The notes under the pieces are model-generated. The model did not search any database and was not told the origin of the DNA. It saw only the letters and a list, made by a program, of their open reading frames with translations. DNA of 32,676 bases from Candidatus Oleimmundimicrobium americanum (lineage in GTDB: Bacteria > Actinomycetota > Aquicultoria > UBA3085 > Oleimmundimicrobiaceae), in NCBI GenBank assembly GCA_002366545.1, contig DFBH01000060.1, forward strand, positions 1 through 32,676, in the 5' to 3' direction. Below, piece by piece: positions 14,487 to 24,600 of this stretch; the first letter of the stretch is position 1; the number at the start of each line of letters is the position of its first letter. The position numbers were made by a program, and so were the translations under genes.

Positions 14487-15311
14487 TTATTTCTTTCTTC
14501 TCCTAATGATATATTTATCCGATATTTTATTTTTTCTGGTCCTATAACCCATGGTGGGTTTACCCCAAGGAGTTTTGGGCAAATGACCCTTAGACTTGCC
14601 TTCTCCTCCACCATGAGGATGATCAACCGGGTTCATTACCGTTCCTCTAACCGTAGGCCTGGTTCCTAACCACCTTTTACGACCAGCTTTCCCCAACGAA
14701 ATTGTTTCATGCTCAATATTTCCAACCTGGCCAATCGTTCCCCTGCAATCCAAATGAATCATTCTTACTTCACCAGAACCCAATTTCACTTGCGCATAAT
14801 CACCTTCTTTGGCCACCAATTGGGCAACAGCTCCGGCTGAACGAGCTAACTGACCACCCTTCAAAGACTTCAGTTCAATATTGTGAATCAATGTTCCCAG
14901 AGGAATCTTTCGCAACGGGAGAGAGTTCCCCGGTTTAATATCAGCCTCAGATCCCGAGACAACAATGTCCCCTACTTTAAGTTTCAATGGCGCCAAAATA
15001 TATCTTTTCTCTCCGTCTTTGTAATGAAGCAATGCAATTCTTGCCGAACGATTTGGATCATACTCAATAGCCGCAACTTTAGCGGGAATGCTATCCTTGT
15101 TCCTCTTAAAATCAATAATTCTATACTTTTTTTTGTGCCCTCCACCAATGTGTCTGGTGGTAATTCGACCGTAAGAATTCCGACCTCCTGTTCTCTTTAA
15201 AGAGGTAGTTAAACTCTTCTCGGGCTTCTTTTTGGTTATGCCCTCAAAATCCGATATGGTTACAAATCTTCTTCCCGGCGAAGTTGGTTTCACTTTTTTG
15301 TTAATTCCCAC
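14487..15311 (-). CDS. rplB: Large ribosomal subunit protein uL2
   Basis: uL2 is needed for subunit joining and for the peptidyl-transferase centre. The product is 274 residues, the standard length, with KPTSPGRRFVTISDF at the start, GRITTRHIGGGHKKKYRIID, and the C-terminal signature RGTVMNPVDHPHGGGEGKSK containing the conserved histidine near the catalytic centre. The start is GTG at 15311 with GGAGAG 6 bases upstream. It follows rplW by 33 bases. Confidence 0.97.
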   Translation of the reverse strand: MGINKKVKPTSPGRRFVTISDFEGITKKKPEKSLTTSLKRTGGRNSYGRITTRHIGGGHKKKYRIIDFKRNKDSIPAKVAAIEYDPNRSARIALLHYKDGEKRYILAPLKLKVGDIVVSGSEADIKPGNSLPLRKIPLGTLIHNIELKSLKGGQLARSAGAVAQLVAKEGDYAQVKLGSGEVRMIHLDCRGTIGQVGNIEHETISLGKAGRKRWLGTRPTVRGTVMNPVDHPHGGGEGKSKGHLPKTPWGKPTMGYRTRKNKISDKYIIRRRKK

Positions 15312-15344
15312 TGTTATCTCTCCATTCTAAAATCGCTACCCTAA

Positions 15345-15632
15345 CTACTTAGCTTCAAAAAACTCTATACGGTCCCCTTCTCTTAAGGTAACAATCGCTT
15401 TTTTCCAATTTTTCGTTCTTCCTGAAGTACGACCCTGTTTCTTTATTTTCCCCTTCACCGACATGGTGTTCACTTTTTCAACTACGACGTTAAAGATATT
15501 TTCAACCGCCTTACGAATTTCAGTTTTTTTCGCATCAGGATGAACTTCAAAAGTATACTTTCCGTTCTCTACATTATCATAACTTTTTTCAGAAATTATT
15601 GGTTTTATAATAATTTTTCCCGGATCATTCAT
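15345..15632 (-). CDS. rplW: Large ribosomal subunit protein uL23
   Basis: uL23 stands at the tunnel exit and is the contact for trigger factor and SRP in bacteria. The product has 95 residues with IIIKPIISEKSYDNVENGKY TFEVHPDAKKTEIRKAVENI and the C-terminal NWKKAIVTLREGDRIEFFEA. ATG at 15632 overlaps the rplD stop by four bases (ATGA), so the two are coupled. Confidence 0.97.
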   Translation of the reverse strand: MNDPGKIIIKPIISEKSYDNVENGKYTFEVHPDAKKTEIRKAVENIFNVVVEKVNTMSVKGKIKKQGRTSGRTKNWKKAIVTLREGDRIEFFEAK

Positions 15633-16255
15633 CTGACCAGCCCCTCTGATAAAACCCCAAGTGCGTCCTGGGTTAAAACTAAAACCTCGTTATTTAACAC
15701 ATCGTAAACATTTATCTGTTCAACATCGACTGCTTTTATTTTTGGAATATTTCTAATTGACTTCTTGGCCACCTCATCTTTAGATGTTAAAATCACCGTC
15801 ATTTTCCTTCCAGAGCCAATACTACTCAACACTTTCGCCGCATCCCTCGTTTTGGGTTCCTTTAAACCAAAATCCTTCAAGATTAAAATTTGAGAATCTT
15901 TTGCCTTTGCGCTCAAAGCAGACTTTAAGGCAAGCTTTTTCGCCTTCCTGGGAATTTTGAAAGAAAAATCTCTTGGGGTCGGCCCAAAAACAGTGCCTCC
16001 ACCTTTCCATAGTGGCGAACGTATACTCCCGGCTCTTGCTCTACCGGTTCCTTTCTGCCGCCAAGGCTTAATTCCTCCACCCCTTACATCTTTTCGCGTC
16101 TTACTTGATGCATTTCCGCTTCTTTTCTTCGCCAGATGAAGTCTAACCGCTTGATGAACAAGCGACTCCACTATCTTGGACTCGAATATTTCCGAATTCA
16201 ATTCAATTTCACTTACAATTTTTCCTTTATTATCACGGACCGGCAATTTTAACAT
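15629..16255 (-). CDS. rplD: Large ribosomal subunit protein uL4
   Basis: uL4 has a globular domain and an internal loop reaching the exit tunnel; in enterobacteria it also represses the S10 operon. The 208-residue product shows the loop region GGGIKPWRQKGTGRARAGSI RSPLWKGGGTVFGP and the C-terminal VYDVLNNEVLVLTQDAL. The start is ATG at 16255. It lies 13 bases after rplC and overlaps rplW by four. Confidence 0.97.
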   Translation of the reverse strand: MLKLPVRDNKGKIVSEIELNSEIFESKIVESLVHQAVRLHLAKKRSGNASSKTRKDVRGGGIKPWRQKGTGRARAGSIRSPLWKGGGTVFGPTPRDFSFKIPRKAKKLALKSALSAKAKDSQILILKDFGLKEPKTRDAAKVLSSIGSGRKMTVILTSKDEVAKKSIRNIPKIKAVDVEQINVYDVLNNEVLVLTQDALGVLSEGLVR

Positions 16256-16268
16256 GATTTAAACTCCT

Positions 16269-16904
16269 TTATTTACCGCCTTTAACAGCATCTTTAATCA
16301 AAACAAGACTCCCATTCGCACCAGGAATGCTCCCTTTTAACAACAGCAAGTTGCGCTCCTTTTCTACCCTAACCACTTCAATATTCTGAACAGTAACTCG
16401 ACTGTTGCCCATATGCCCAGGAAATTTACGCCCCTTAAGTACTCTTGATGGGGTCGCACACATACCAATGGAACCAGGAGCTCTATGAAAATGAGAACCG
16501 TGAGAATCCGGACCTCCTCCAAATCCCCATCTCTTTACAACTCCAGCAAAACCTTTACCTTTTGAAATACCAACCACATCCGTTTTTTCCCCTTCCGAAA
16601 AAATATCAATGGTTATAGGTTGACCCAACTTAAATTTCTCGCTCTCTTCCACACTTATTTCCGCCAAATGCCTCTTGTTTTCAACTTTTGCTTTTTCAAA
16701 ATGACCTTTAGCCGGCTTATTAACCTTGTTATCTTTAATCTCTCCATAACCAATCTGAATAGCACTATATCCATCTTTTTTGCAGGTCTTTATTTGTGTA
16801 ACCACACAAGGACCCGCTTCGATAACAGTTACGGGAATTATTTCACCGTTCTTGCCAAACACTTGAGTCATACCTGTTTTTTTTCCTAAAATTCCTTTTA
16901 ACAT
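16269..16904 (-). CDS. rplC: Large ribosomal subunit protein uL3
   Basis: uL3 is an early 50S assembly protein whose loop approaches the peptidyl-transferase centre. The 211-residue product has MLKGILGKKTGMTQVFGKNG, KGKGFAGVVKRWGFGGGPDS HGSHFHRAPGSIG, and GRKFPGHMGNSRVTVQNIEV with the methylatable glutamine region. I chose ATG at 16904, 5 bases after GGGAG; the ATG at 16916 has no Shine-Dalgarno. It follows rpsJ by 41 bases. Confidence 0.97.
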   Translation of the reverse strand: MLKGILGKKTGMTQVFGKNGEIIPVTVIEAGPCVVTQIKTCKKDGYSAIQIGYGEIKDNKVNKPAKGHFEKAKVENKRHLAEISVEESEKFKLGQPITIDIFSEGEKTDVVGISKGKGFAGVVKRWGFGGGPDSHGSHFHRAPGSIGMCATPSRVLKGRKFPGHMGNSRVTVQNIEVVRVEKERNLLLLKGSIPGANGSLVLIKDAVKGGK

Positions 16905-16945
16905 CCCGACTCCCATCTAACATGAATACTTTAAACTCTTTATAC

Positions 16946-17254
16946 TTAAAGTTTTATTTCTATGTCCACTCCCGCCGGTAAATCCAATCTCATCAAAGAA
17001 TCCACCGTTTTTGGTGTGGGCTCAATTATATCTATAAGCCGCTTATGCGTATGCATTTCAAAATGCTCTCTTGAATCCTTATTAACATGAGGAGAACGAA
17101 TGACACAATATAAACTTCTTTCCGTAGGCAAAGGAATGGGGCCGGAAATAGTGGCTCCCGTCCTTCTAACGGTTTCTACTATCTTTTTCGCTGACTTATC
17201 GACGACCTCATGATCGAACGCCTTTAATCTAATTCTAATCTTTTGGTTGGCCAT
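16946..17254 (-). CDS. rpsJ: Small ribosomal subunit protein uS10 / NusE
   Basis: uS10 belongs to the 30S head and, as NusE, bridges NusG and NusB in antitermination complexes. The 102-residue product shows KIRIRLKAFDHEVVDKSAKK, TGATISGPIPLPTERSLYCV and the H-x-D-SREHFEMHTHKRLIDI region. ATG at 17254 is preceded by GGGAGG. It stands 43 bases after tuf with no visible terminator, so the str and S10 blocks look joined. NusG is encoded in the same cluster. Confidence 0.97.
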   Translation of the reverse strand: MANQKIRIRLKAFDHEVVDKSAKKIVETVRRTGATISGPIPLPTERSLYCVIRSPHVNKDSREHFEMHTHKRLIDIIEPTPKTVDSLMRLDLPAGVDIEIKL

Positions 17255-17276
17255 TCTTCCTCCCTTAATACGTCAT

Positions 17277-17300
17277 CCTCATTTAAATCCGCTTTCTCTA
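17277..17300. repeat. tuf 3' end and flank, copy 1 of a 24-base exact repeat
   Basis: The sequence CCTCATTTAAATCCGC continuing into TTTCTCTA contains the tuf stop (CTA on this strand, 17298-17300) and 21 bases beyond it. The identical 24 bases form the right end of the window (32653-32676). Confidence 0.9.
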
Positions 17301-18503
17301 CTTAAGTATCTTTGTCACCTTGCCGGCTCCAACGGTTCTTCCGCCTTCACGGATGGCAAACCTTAAACCTTCTTCCATGGCAATTGGGGTAATTAACTCC
17401 GCCTCAAATTCAGTGTTGTCTCCGGGCATAACCATCTCGGTTCCCTCGGGCAACTCCACAATACCGGTAACATCGGTTGTTCTAAAGAAGAACTGCGGAC
17501 GATAACCGTTAAAGAACGGGGTATGTCTTCCCCCTTCTTCCTTGGTCAACACATACACCTGAGCTTTAAACTTGGTGTGAGGAGTAATTGAACCGGGTTG
17601 GGCAAGAACCTGGCCCCTTTCAATTTCCTGCCTCGTGATACCACGGAGAAGAGCTCCTATGTTATCTCCGGCTTGAGCTTCATCAAGAATCTTTCTAAAC
17701 ATCTCGACACCGGTGACAATGGTCTTTTTTATCTCGTCCTTCATGCCGATGATTTCCACTTCTTCCCCGACTTTTACCTTTCCTCTTTCAACACGGCCGG
17801 TGGCAACTGTTCCTCTTCCGGTAATAGTAAAAACATCTTCAATACTCATTAAAAACGGTTTGTCTACATCTCTTTTGGGTGTGGGAATATATTCGTCCAC
17901 TTTGTCCATAAGTTCAAGGACCTTTCCGCACCATTCACAGGACTCTTTCCCGCAACCGCACTCAAGAGCCTTAAGAGCCGAACCCGCAATTATCGGAATA
18001 TCGTCCCCGGGGAACTCATATTCGTTTAGAAGTTCTCTTACTTCCATCTCAACGAGTTCAATTAATTCCGGGTCATCTACCATGTCCACCTTATTTAAGA
18101 AAACTACTATATAAGGAACACCAACCTGCCTGGCCAGAAGGATATGTTCTCTCGTCTGCGGCATAGGACCGTCGGCGGCGGAGACAACCAAAACTGCCCC
18201 GTCCATCTGAGCGGCACCGGTTACCATGTTCTTTACATAATCAGCGTGACCCGGGCAGTCCACGTGCGCGTAGTGACGTTTTTTCGTCTCGTACTCAACG
18301 TGGGAAATAGCGATTGTTATGCCTCTCTCTTTTTCCTCGGGAGCATTGTCGATTGAATCAAAAGTCCTTTCATCCACATTATGTCCCGCGCCGTGAAGAC
18401 ACTTGGTGATCCCCGCGGTAAGCGTGGTTTTACCATGGTCTACGTGACCAATGGTTCCGATATTCATATGCGGCTTGGTTCTTTCAAATTTTTCCTTGGC
18501 CAT
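17298..18503 (-). CDS. tuf: Elongation factor Tu with four-cysteine loop
   Basis: EF-Tu delivers aminoacyl-tRNA to the ribosome as a GTP complex. The 401-residue product has GHVDHGKT (19-26), DCPGH (82-86), NKVD (137-140) and normal domains 2 and 3. At 182-192 an insertion ECGCGKESCEWCGK gives Cys182, Cys184, Cys189 and Cys192 in a C-x-C-x4-C-x2-C pattern that could bind metal; I recall a similar loop in some Clostridia. There are two ATGs; the one at 18503 has better spacing from AGGAGG and gives the normal MAKEKF start. It follows fusA by 39 bases. The stop is TAG. Confidence 0.97.
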   Translation of the reverse strand: MAKEKFERTKPHMNIGTIGHVDHGKTTLTAGITKCLHGAGHNVDERTFDSIDNAPEEKERGITIAISHVEYETKKRHYAHVDCPGHADYVKNMVTGAAQMDGAVLVVSAADGPMPQTREHILLARQVGVPYIVVFLNKVDMVDDPELIELVEMEVRELLNEYEFPGDDIPIIAGSALKALECGCGKESCEWCGKVLELMDKVDEYIPTPKRDVDKPFLMSIEDVFTITGRGTVATGRVERGKVKVGEEVEIIGMKDEIKKTIVTGVEMFRKILDEAQAGDNIGALLRGITRQEIERGQVLAQPGSITPHTKFKAQVYVLTKEEGGRHTPFFNGYRPQFFFRTTDVTGIVELPEGTEMVMPGDNTEFEAELITPIAMEEGLRFAIREGGRTVGAGKVTKILK

Positions 18504-18542
18504 CATTTCCTCCTTAAAATCTCTTGGGTTTTCCCCGTTTAA

Positions 18543-20636
18543 TTACTCTCCCCTAACCTTACTAACAATCTCTTTGGCAATATTTGCAGGAACTTCCTCA
18601 TAATGCTCAAACTGCATAGAATAAGTCGCTCTTCCTTGAGTCTTTGAACGAAGATTCGTTGCATATCCAAACATTTCTGAAAGTGGAACAAGGGCACTAA
18701 TAACCTGAGACCCCGCTTTGGGCTCAATCCCTTCAATACGTCCTCTACGTCCATTTAAATCTCCGATAACATCACCCATATATTCTTCTGGAACTATAAC
18801 CTCTACCGACATTAACGGTTCCAGTAAAACTGGATTTCCTCTCTTAAAAGCCTCTTTAAAAGCCATTGAACCAGCTATTTTAAAAGCAATTTCTGACGAA
18901 TCAACCGGATGAAAAGAACCATCGTGCAAAGTAACTTTCATATCAACCACAGGGTAACCAGCCAATACTCCAGATTCTAAGGCCCCTTGTATCCCTTTGT
19001 CAACGGCAGGAATAAATTCTCTTGGAATGGCTCCACCGGTAATTTTATTAACGAATTCATAGCCTTTTCCGGCTTCATTGGGTTCAACATTTATTTCAAC
19101 ATGGCCATATTGCCCGTGACCACCTGTTTGGCGAACATATTTACCTTCAACATCATAAACGGGCTTGGTCAAGGTTTCTCTGTAAGCTACCTGCGGTCTT
19201 CCAACATTAGCCCCAACCTTAAATTCTCTAAGAAGTCTATCCACGATAACCTCTAAATGAAGCTCTCCCATTCCCGCTACAATGGTCTGACCAGTTTCCT
19301 CATCAGTGCTAACTTTAAACGTGGGATCTTCCACAGCAAGCTTTTCTAAAGAAAGACCAAGCTTCTCTTGATCAATCTTCGTTTTTGGTTCAATAGCAAC
19401 CGAGATAACAGGTTCAGGAAACACCATAGACTCCAAGACAATCGGCTTATTTACATCACACAAAGTATCTCCGGTAGTTGTTGCTTTAAATCCAACTCCC
19501 GCAACAATGTCACCCACGTAAACCTCAGCGCAATCCTCCCTATGATTTGCATGCATTAAAAGAATTCTCCCAACCCTCTCTTTTTTCCCTTTGGTGCTGT
19601 TCATAACATAAGAGCCGGCTTCAAGTTTTCCTGAATAAACCCTAAAGAAAGTAAGGTTCCCAACAAATGGATCGGTCATTATTTTGAAAGCAAGAGCTGA
19701 AAATGGCTCACTCTCGCTCGGTTTTCGAACCTCGGTTTCTTCTGTTTTAGGATGAAATCCTTCAACCGGAGGCACATCTAAAGGAGAGGGCAAGTAATCC
19801 ACAATGGCGTCCAACAACTTCTGCACTCCCTTATTCTTAAATGAAGATCCACATAAAACAGGATTAACAATACCCTTTAAAGTAGCTTTCCTTAAAACTT
19901 TACGAATTTCGTCAGTGTTTATTTTTTTACCTTCAAGATATTTCTCCATAGTATCATCGTCTTGCTCGGCAATAGCCTCTATCAAAGTTTGATGATATTC
20001 CTCCGCTTGATCTTTCAATTCTTCAGGTATCTCACGTTTCTCTGTCTTGTCTCCTAAATCATCCAAATAAAAAAGCGCATCCATACTTACTAAATCTACA
20101 ATGCCTTGAAAATTACTTTCGCTCCCGATGGGAAGCTGGGTTGGAACAGCATTGGCACCTAAACGTTTTTTTATCATACCCAAAACCCCAAAAAAATCAG
20201 CACCGGTTCTATCCATTTTATTGATATATGCAATTCTTGGAACATTATATTTGTCAGCTTGGCGCCAAACTGTTTCGGATTGAGGCTCAACTCCACCAAC
20301 GGCACAAAATATTGCAATTGCTCCGTCCAAAACCCTCAAAGACCTTTCCACCTCAACCGTGAAGTCCACGTGTCCGGGCGTATCTATAATATTAATTCTA
20401 TTATCACGCCAAAAACACGTTGTGGCAGCGGAAGTGATGGTTATTCCTCTTTCTTGTTCTTGAACCATCCAATCCATTACAGCCGAGCCTTCGTGAACCT
20501 CGCCCATTCGATGCACTTTTCCAGTGTAATACAAAACTCTCTCGGTCGTCGTAGTTTTACCCGCATCTATGTGAGCCATAATTCCTATATTTCTAATATT
20601 TTCTAAAGAAATTTTATTTTTCATAACTTTTTGCAA
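18543..20636 (-). CDS. fusA: Elongation factor G
   Basis: EF-G is the translocation GTPase and also helps recycle ribosomes. The product is 697 residues with all five domains: AHIDAGKTTTTERVL (P-loop near 21-35), RGITITSAATTCFW, DTPGHVDFT, INKMD, and the C-terminal domains with RQTGGHGQYGHVEINVEPNE and RGRIEGIEPKAGSQVISALV. The start is uncertain: TTG at 20636 lies 5 bases after AAGG, while ATG at 20624 gives the more usual length but has no clear Shine-Dalgarno. It lies between rpsG (28-base gap) and tuf in the str block. Confidence 0.97.
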   Translation of the reverse strand: MQKVMKNKISLENIRNIGIMAHIDAGKTTTTERVLYYTGKVHRMGEVHEGSAVMDWMVQEQERGITITSAATTCFWRDNRINIIDTPGHVDFTVEVERSLRVLDGAIAIFCAVGGVEPQSETVWRQADKYNVPRIAYINKMDRTGADFFGVLGMIKKRLGANAVPTQLPIGSESNFQGIVDLVSMDALFYLDDLGDKTEKREIPEELKDQAEEYHQTLIEAIAEQDDDTMEKYLEGKKINTDEIRKVLRKATLKGIVNPVLCGSSFKNKGVQKLLDAIVDYLPSPLDVPPVEGFHPKTEETEVRKPSESEPFSALAFKIMTDPFVGNLTFFRVYSGKLEAGSYVMNSTKGKKERVGRILLMHANHREDCAEVYVGDIVAGVGFKATTTGDTLCDVNKPIVLESMVFPEPVISVAIEPKTKIDQEKLGLSLEKLAVEDPTFKVSTDEETGQTIVAGMGELHLEVIVDRLLREFKVGANVGRPQVAYRETLTKPVYDVEGKYVRQTGGHGQYGHVEINVEPNEAGKGYEFVNKITGGAIPREFIPAVDKGIQGALESGVLAGYPVVDMKVTLHDGSFHPVDSSEIAFKIAGSMAFKEAFKRGNPVLLEPLMSVEVIVPEEYMGDVIGDLNGRRGRIEGIEPKAGSQVISALVPLSEMFGYATNLRSKTQGRATYSMQFEHYEEVPANIAKEIVSKVRGE

Positions 20637-20664
20637 TCCAACCTTATCTTTTTATCTTTTAAAA

Positions 20665-21135
20665 TTACCAACGATAATGTGCAAATGCCCTGTTTGCCTC
20701 CGCCATCTTACGCAAATCTTCCTTCTTTTTAATTGATGCTCCCAACCCATTAGAGGCATCAGTTAATTCTGCAGCAACGCGCTCACACATTCTTTTCTCA
20801 GAACGAGATCTGGAAAACCCCGAAATCCAACGAAGTGCCAAAGTAACTCCTCTTTTATCTGAAACTTCCATGGGAACTTGATAATTAGCTCCTCCAACCC
20901 TTCTGGATTTAACTTCAAGCAAGGGTTTAACATTCCTAACCGCCTTTTTGAGAACATCAACGGGGTCATTTCCCGTTTTATTCTTAATTATATCAAAAGA
21001 CTCATAGATTACTCTTTCGGCTATGCTCTTTTTGCCACCTTTTAAAATATTATTAGTTAGCTGAGCTACAAGTTTATCGCCATAAACAGGATCTGGGGCT
21101 ATCTTTCTTTTTTGTACTTGACCTCTTCTCGGCAT
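20665..21135 (-). CDS. rpsG: Small ribosomal subunit protein uS7
   Basis: uS7 organises the 3' major domain of 16S rRNA at the E site and is a known str-operon regulator in E. coli. The 156-residue product begins MPRRGQVQKRKIAPDPVYGD and shows RRVGGANYQVPMEVSDKRGV and the end KMAEANRAFAHYRW. The ATG is at 21135, 15 bases after the rpsL stop. Confidence 0.97.
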   Translation of the reverse strand: MPRRGQVQKRKIAPDPVYGDKLVAQLTNNILKGGKKSIAERVIYESFDIIKNKTGNDPVDVLKKAVRNVKPLLEVKSRRVGGANYQVPMEVSDKRGVTLALRWISGFSRSRSEKRMCERVAAELTDASNGLGASIKKKEDLRKMAEANRAFAHYRW

Positions 21136-21150
21136 TAATTCCCTCCAAAT

Positions 21151-21522
21151 TTATTTAGACAGCTTCGTTCCGTATTTTGAACGGGATTGCTTCCTGTCTT
21201 CCACACCCGTTGTATCTAAAGCAGCTCTGATGATCTTATATCTTACCCCAGGAAGATCCTTAACTCTTCCTCCCCTAATAAGCACTATAGAGTGCTCCTG
21301 CAAATTATGACCAATGCCTGGAATATAAGTCGTTACTTCCATCCCGTTTGTAAGCCTGACTCTGGCAACCTTTCTTAAAGCAGAATTAGGCTTTTTAGGA
21401 GTAGTGGTATAAACCCTGGTACATACGCCTCTTTTTTGAGGAGAACCACCTAACGCAGGAGTACTTTTCTTTTTTTCTATTCTTTTTCTGCTCTTTCTTA
21501 CTAACTGATTTACCGTAGGCAT
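21151..21522 (-). CDS. rpsL: Small ribosomal subunit protein uS12
   Basis: uS12 lies in the decoding centre and is the classical site of streptomycin-resistance changes. The 123-residue product shows MPTVNQLVRKSRKRIEKKKS, TTPKKPNSALRKVARVRLTN and HNLQEHSIVLIRGGRVKDLP GVRYKIIRAALDT. The lysines of KPNSALRK and the K of RVKDLPG are the usual sensitive-type residues. ATG at 21522 follows AAGGAG closely. It is the first gene behind the strong promoter at 21579-21607. Confidence 0.97.
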   Translation of the reverse strand: MPTVNQLVRKSRKRIEKKKSTPALGGSPQKRGVCTRVYTTTPKKPNSALRKVARVRLTNGMEVTTYIPGIGHNLQEHSIVLIRGGRVKDLPGVRYKIIRAALDTTGVEDRKQSRSKYGTKLSK

Positions 21523-21578
21523 TTTTCTCCTTCTAACTTAAATTGTTAACTGCTCCAGTATTTAAACCACAGCGGTGA

Positions 21579-21607
21579 AATATAGCATTATTTATTCTTT
21601 GTGTCAA
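21579..21607 (-). promoter_or_regulatory. Strong sigma-70-type promoter for the str operon (rpsL)
   Basis: On the minus strand a perfect TTGACA (21602-21607) and TATATT (21579-21584) are separated by exactly 17 bases, with TGC just before the -10 box (extended -10). The -35 box and spacer lie inside the last codons of rpoC (V-D-T-K-N-K-stop). Transcription would start near 21572, about 50 bases before the rpsL ATG. The rest of the 65-base gap shows no terminator, so read-through from rpoC is also likely. Confidence 0.8.
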
Positions 21608-24600
21608 CATCTACAGAACTACTTTCCTGAAATACTTCAATATTTTCCAAGTTTTCCTTCGAATCACCTTCATTAAATGGCTCAAGAGCCTTCACATTTA
21701 TGTCTCGATAACGGTTCGTGCCCGTACCTGCCGGAATTAATTTCCCGATGATCACGTTCTCTTTTAAACCAATTAACGAATCGACTTTCCCTGCAATAGC
21801 AGCCTCGGTTAAAACCCTCGTAGTCTCTTGAAAGGAAGCAGCCGACAAAAAACTGTCCGTAGCCAACGACGCCTTGGTTATTCCCAAAAGCAACTGTTTT
21901 GCAACAGCCGGTTCGCCACCCTCAGATAGCACTTTGTTGTTTTCTTCTTCAAACTCATCACGTTTTACCAATCTACCCACTAAGAAGTCAGTGTCTCCAG
22001 AGCTAACAACTTGCACGCGACGAAGCATTTGACGAACGATTACTTCTATATGTTTATCGTGTATATCTACCCCTTGAGACTGGTACACATCCTGAACCGC
22101 CTTGACCAAGAAAAGTTGGACCGCCTGTACACCTTTTATATCTAAAATGTCATGAGGACTGAGAGAACCTTCAAACAGTTTGTCGCCTGCTTTAACCATG
22201 TCCCCATCGGACACTTTTAATCGAGATCTTCGAGACACCTGATAACTTTTCTCTTCGCCATCTTTTGAAGTAATGGTAATCTTACGGTGCTTATCAGTTT
22301 CCTTTACCTGAACTTTCCCGCTCACTTCAACTATTTGAGCCTGGCCCTTTGGCCTCCTTGCTTCAAAAAGCTCAACAATGCGAGGCAAACCATGAGTTAT
22401 ATCTTCTCCGGCAACACCGCCTGTATGGAAAGTGCGCATCGTAAGCTGTGTACCTGGTTCCCCGATTGATTGAGCGGCAATTATCCCCACGGCCGTCCCA
22501 AGACTCACTTTCTTCCTCTGAGCCAATTCCCAACCATAACAGTTTCGACAAATACCATACTTGGTCTTGCAAGCGAGGACGCTTCTCGCCATAATCGTGT
22601 TTGTCCCGGCTTTCTTAAGCTTCTTCGCTTCTTTTATCCCTATTTGTTGATTGGTTTTAAGGATTAACTTTTTCGTCTTTGGATGAACCACATCTTCAAG
22701 GCTTAATCTTCCTATCAAACTTGGGTATATATCACCATCTTCATTTAAAACAGGAACCGGTATCCCCTGCGTGGTTCCACAATCTTCCTCCCGAATTATT
22801 ACATCTTGGGATACATCTACCAACCGGCGAGTAAGATAACCTGAATCGGCAGTCCTTAAAGCTGTATCCGCCAAACCTTTTCTTGCTCCATGAGTCGATA
22901 TAAAATACTCTAAAACCGAAAGCCCCTCACGGAAATTGGCCTTAATTGGTCGATCGATAATATCTCCACGTGGATTTGCCACCAAACCTCGCATTCCCGC
23001 CAACTGCCTTATCTGTTTTAAATTACCCCTCGCGCCAGATTGGGCCATCATATAAACAGGATTAAACTTATCGAAATTTTCTTCCATGGCCTTGCTAACA
23101 TCCTCGGTTGCTTTGGTCCAAATATTGACAACTTTTTGGTGACGCTCTTCGTTGGTTACGAGACCTCTTCTATATTGACTTTCTATCTTTTCCACAGCCG
23201 CTTCAGGATCATCTAAAATTTCCCATTTATTTGGGGGAACTTCAATATCTTCAACACCTATTGTAAGTCCGGCTTTTGTGGAATAATCAAATCCTAATTT
23301 CTTTACAGAATCCAAGATTCGGGCCGTTTCGGTTTTACCGTATCTATCAATACAATCCGCCACTATTTCAGCAAGCCGTTTTTTATCCATTTCCTCATTT
23401 ACATATGGATAATCATTGGGCAACGCCTTATTAAACATCACCCGTCCCACCGTCGTGTCAACCAGTTTGCCGCCCATCCTGACCACTACTTTTGCCTGTA
23501 ATTCAACATATTTGCCGCTATAAGCCAAAATAGCTTCCTCGGGACCACTGAAGGCTTTGCCTTCTCCCTTACGCCCCTCGCGTTCAGCGGTCAAATAAAA
23601 ACAACCGAGAACCATATCTTGAGTCGGCGTCGCCAACGGTCTTCCACTGGCTGGAGATAAAATATTGTTTGCGGAAAGCATAAGTACCCGTGCTTCAGCC
23701 TGGGCTTCAATAGATAACGGCAAATGCACAGCCATTTGATCCCCATCAAAATCGGCATTAAAAGCGGTGCACACCAAGGGATGAACCTGGATGGCTTTCC
23801 CTTCAACCAAGATGGGCTCAAAGGCCTGGATACCTAACTGGTGAAGAGTTGGAGCTCTATTTAAAAGCACGGGGTGAGCCGTAATGGTTTCCTCCAGTAC
23901 ATCCCAAACAACCGGCTTGGTTTCCTCTATCATTCTCTTGGCGCCCTTTATATTTTGTGCGTGACCTTTTTCAACAAGTTTTCTCATGACAAACGGCTTA
24001 AATAACTCAAGTGCCATAACCTTGGGTAAACCGCACTGATGTAGTTTTAAATTAGGGCCAATTACGATAACTGACCTACCCGAATAATCAACCCTCTTGC
24101 CTAAAAGATTTTGACGGAATCGACCTTGCTTTCCTTTAAGCATATCACTAAGAGACTTTAATGGCCTGTTTCCTGGCCCTGTTACCGGCCTGGATCTTCG
24201 ACCGTTGTCAAACAGCGCATCCACCGCCTCCTGCAACATCCTTTTTTCGTTATTTACAATTATCTCGGGTGCGCCAAGATCAAGAAGTCTTTTTAGCCTA
24301 TTATTTCTGTTTATCACCCTTCGATAAAGATCGTTTAAGTCAGAGGTGGCAAATCTTCCCCCGTCCAGCTGAACCATTGGACGTAAATCGGGGGGAATAA
24401 CCGGCACGTTGAACAAGATCATCCATTCGGGTTTATTATTAGACTTCAAAAAAGCCGACATGACTTTTAAGCGCTTAACCGCGCGGTCTCGTTTTTGACC
24501 CTTGGCTTCTTTTGCAATCTTACTGAGCTCTTTTACTTCAGTTTCCAAATCAACCTTAATTAGTAAATTATATATCGCCTCAGCGCCCATCCCTCCATTA

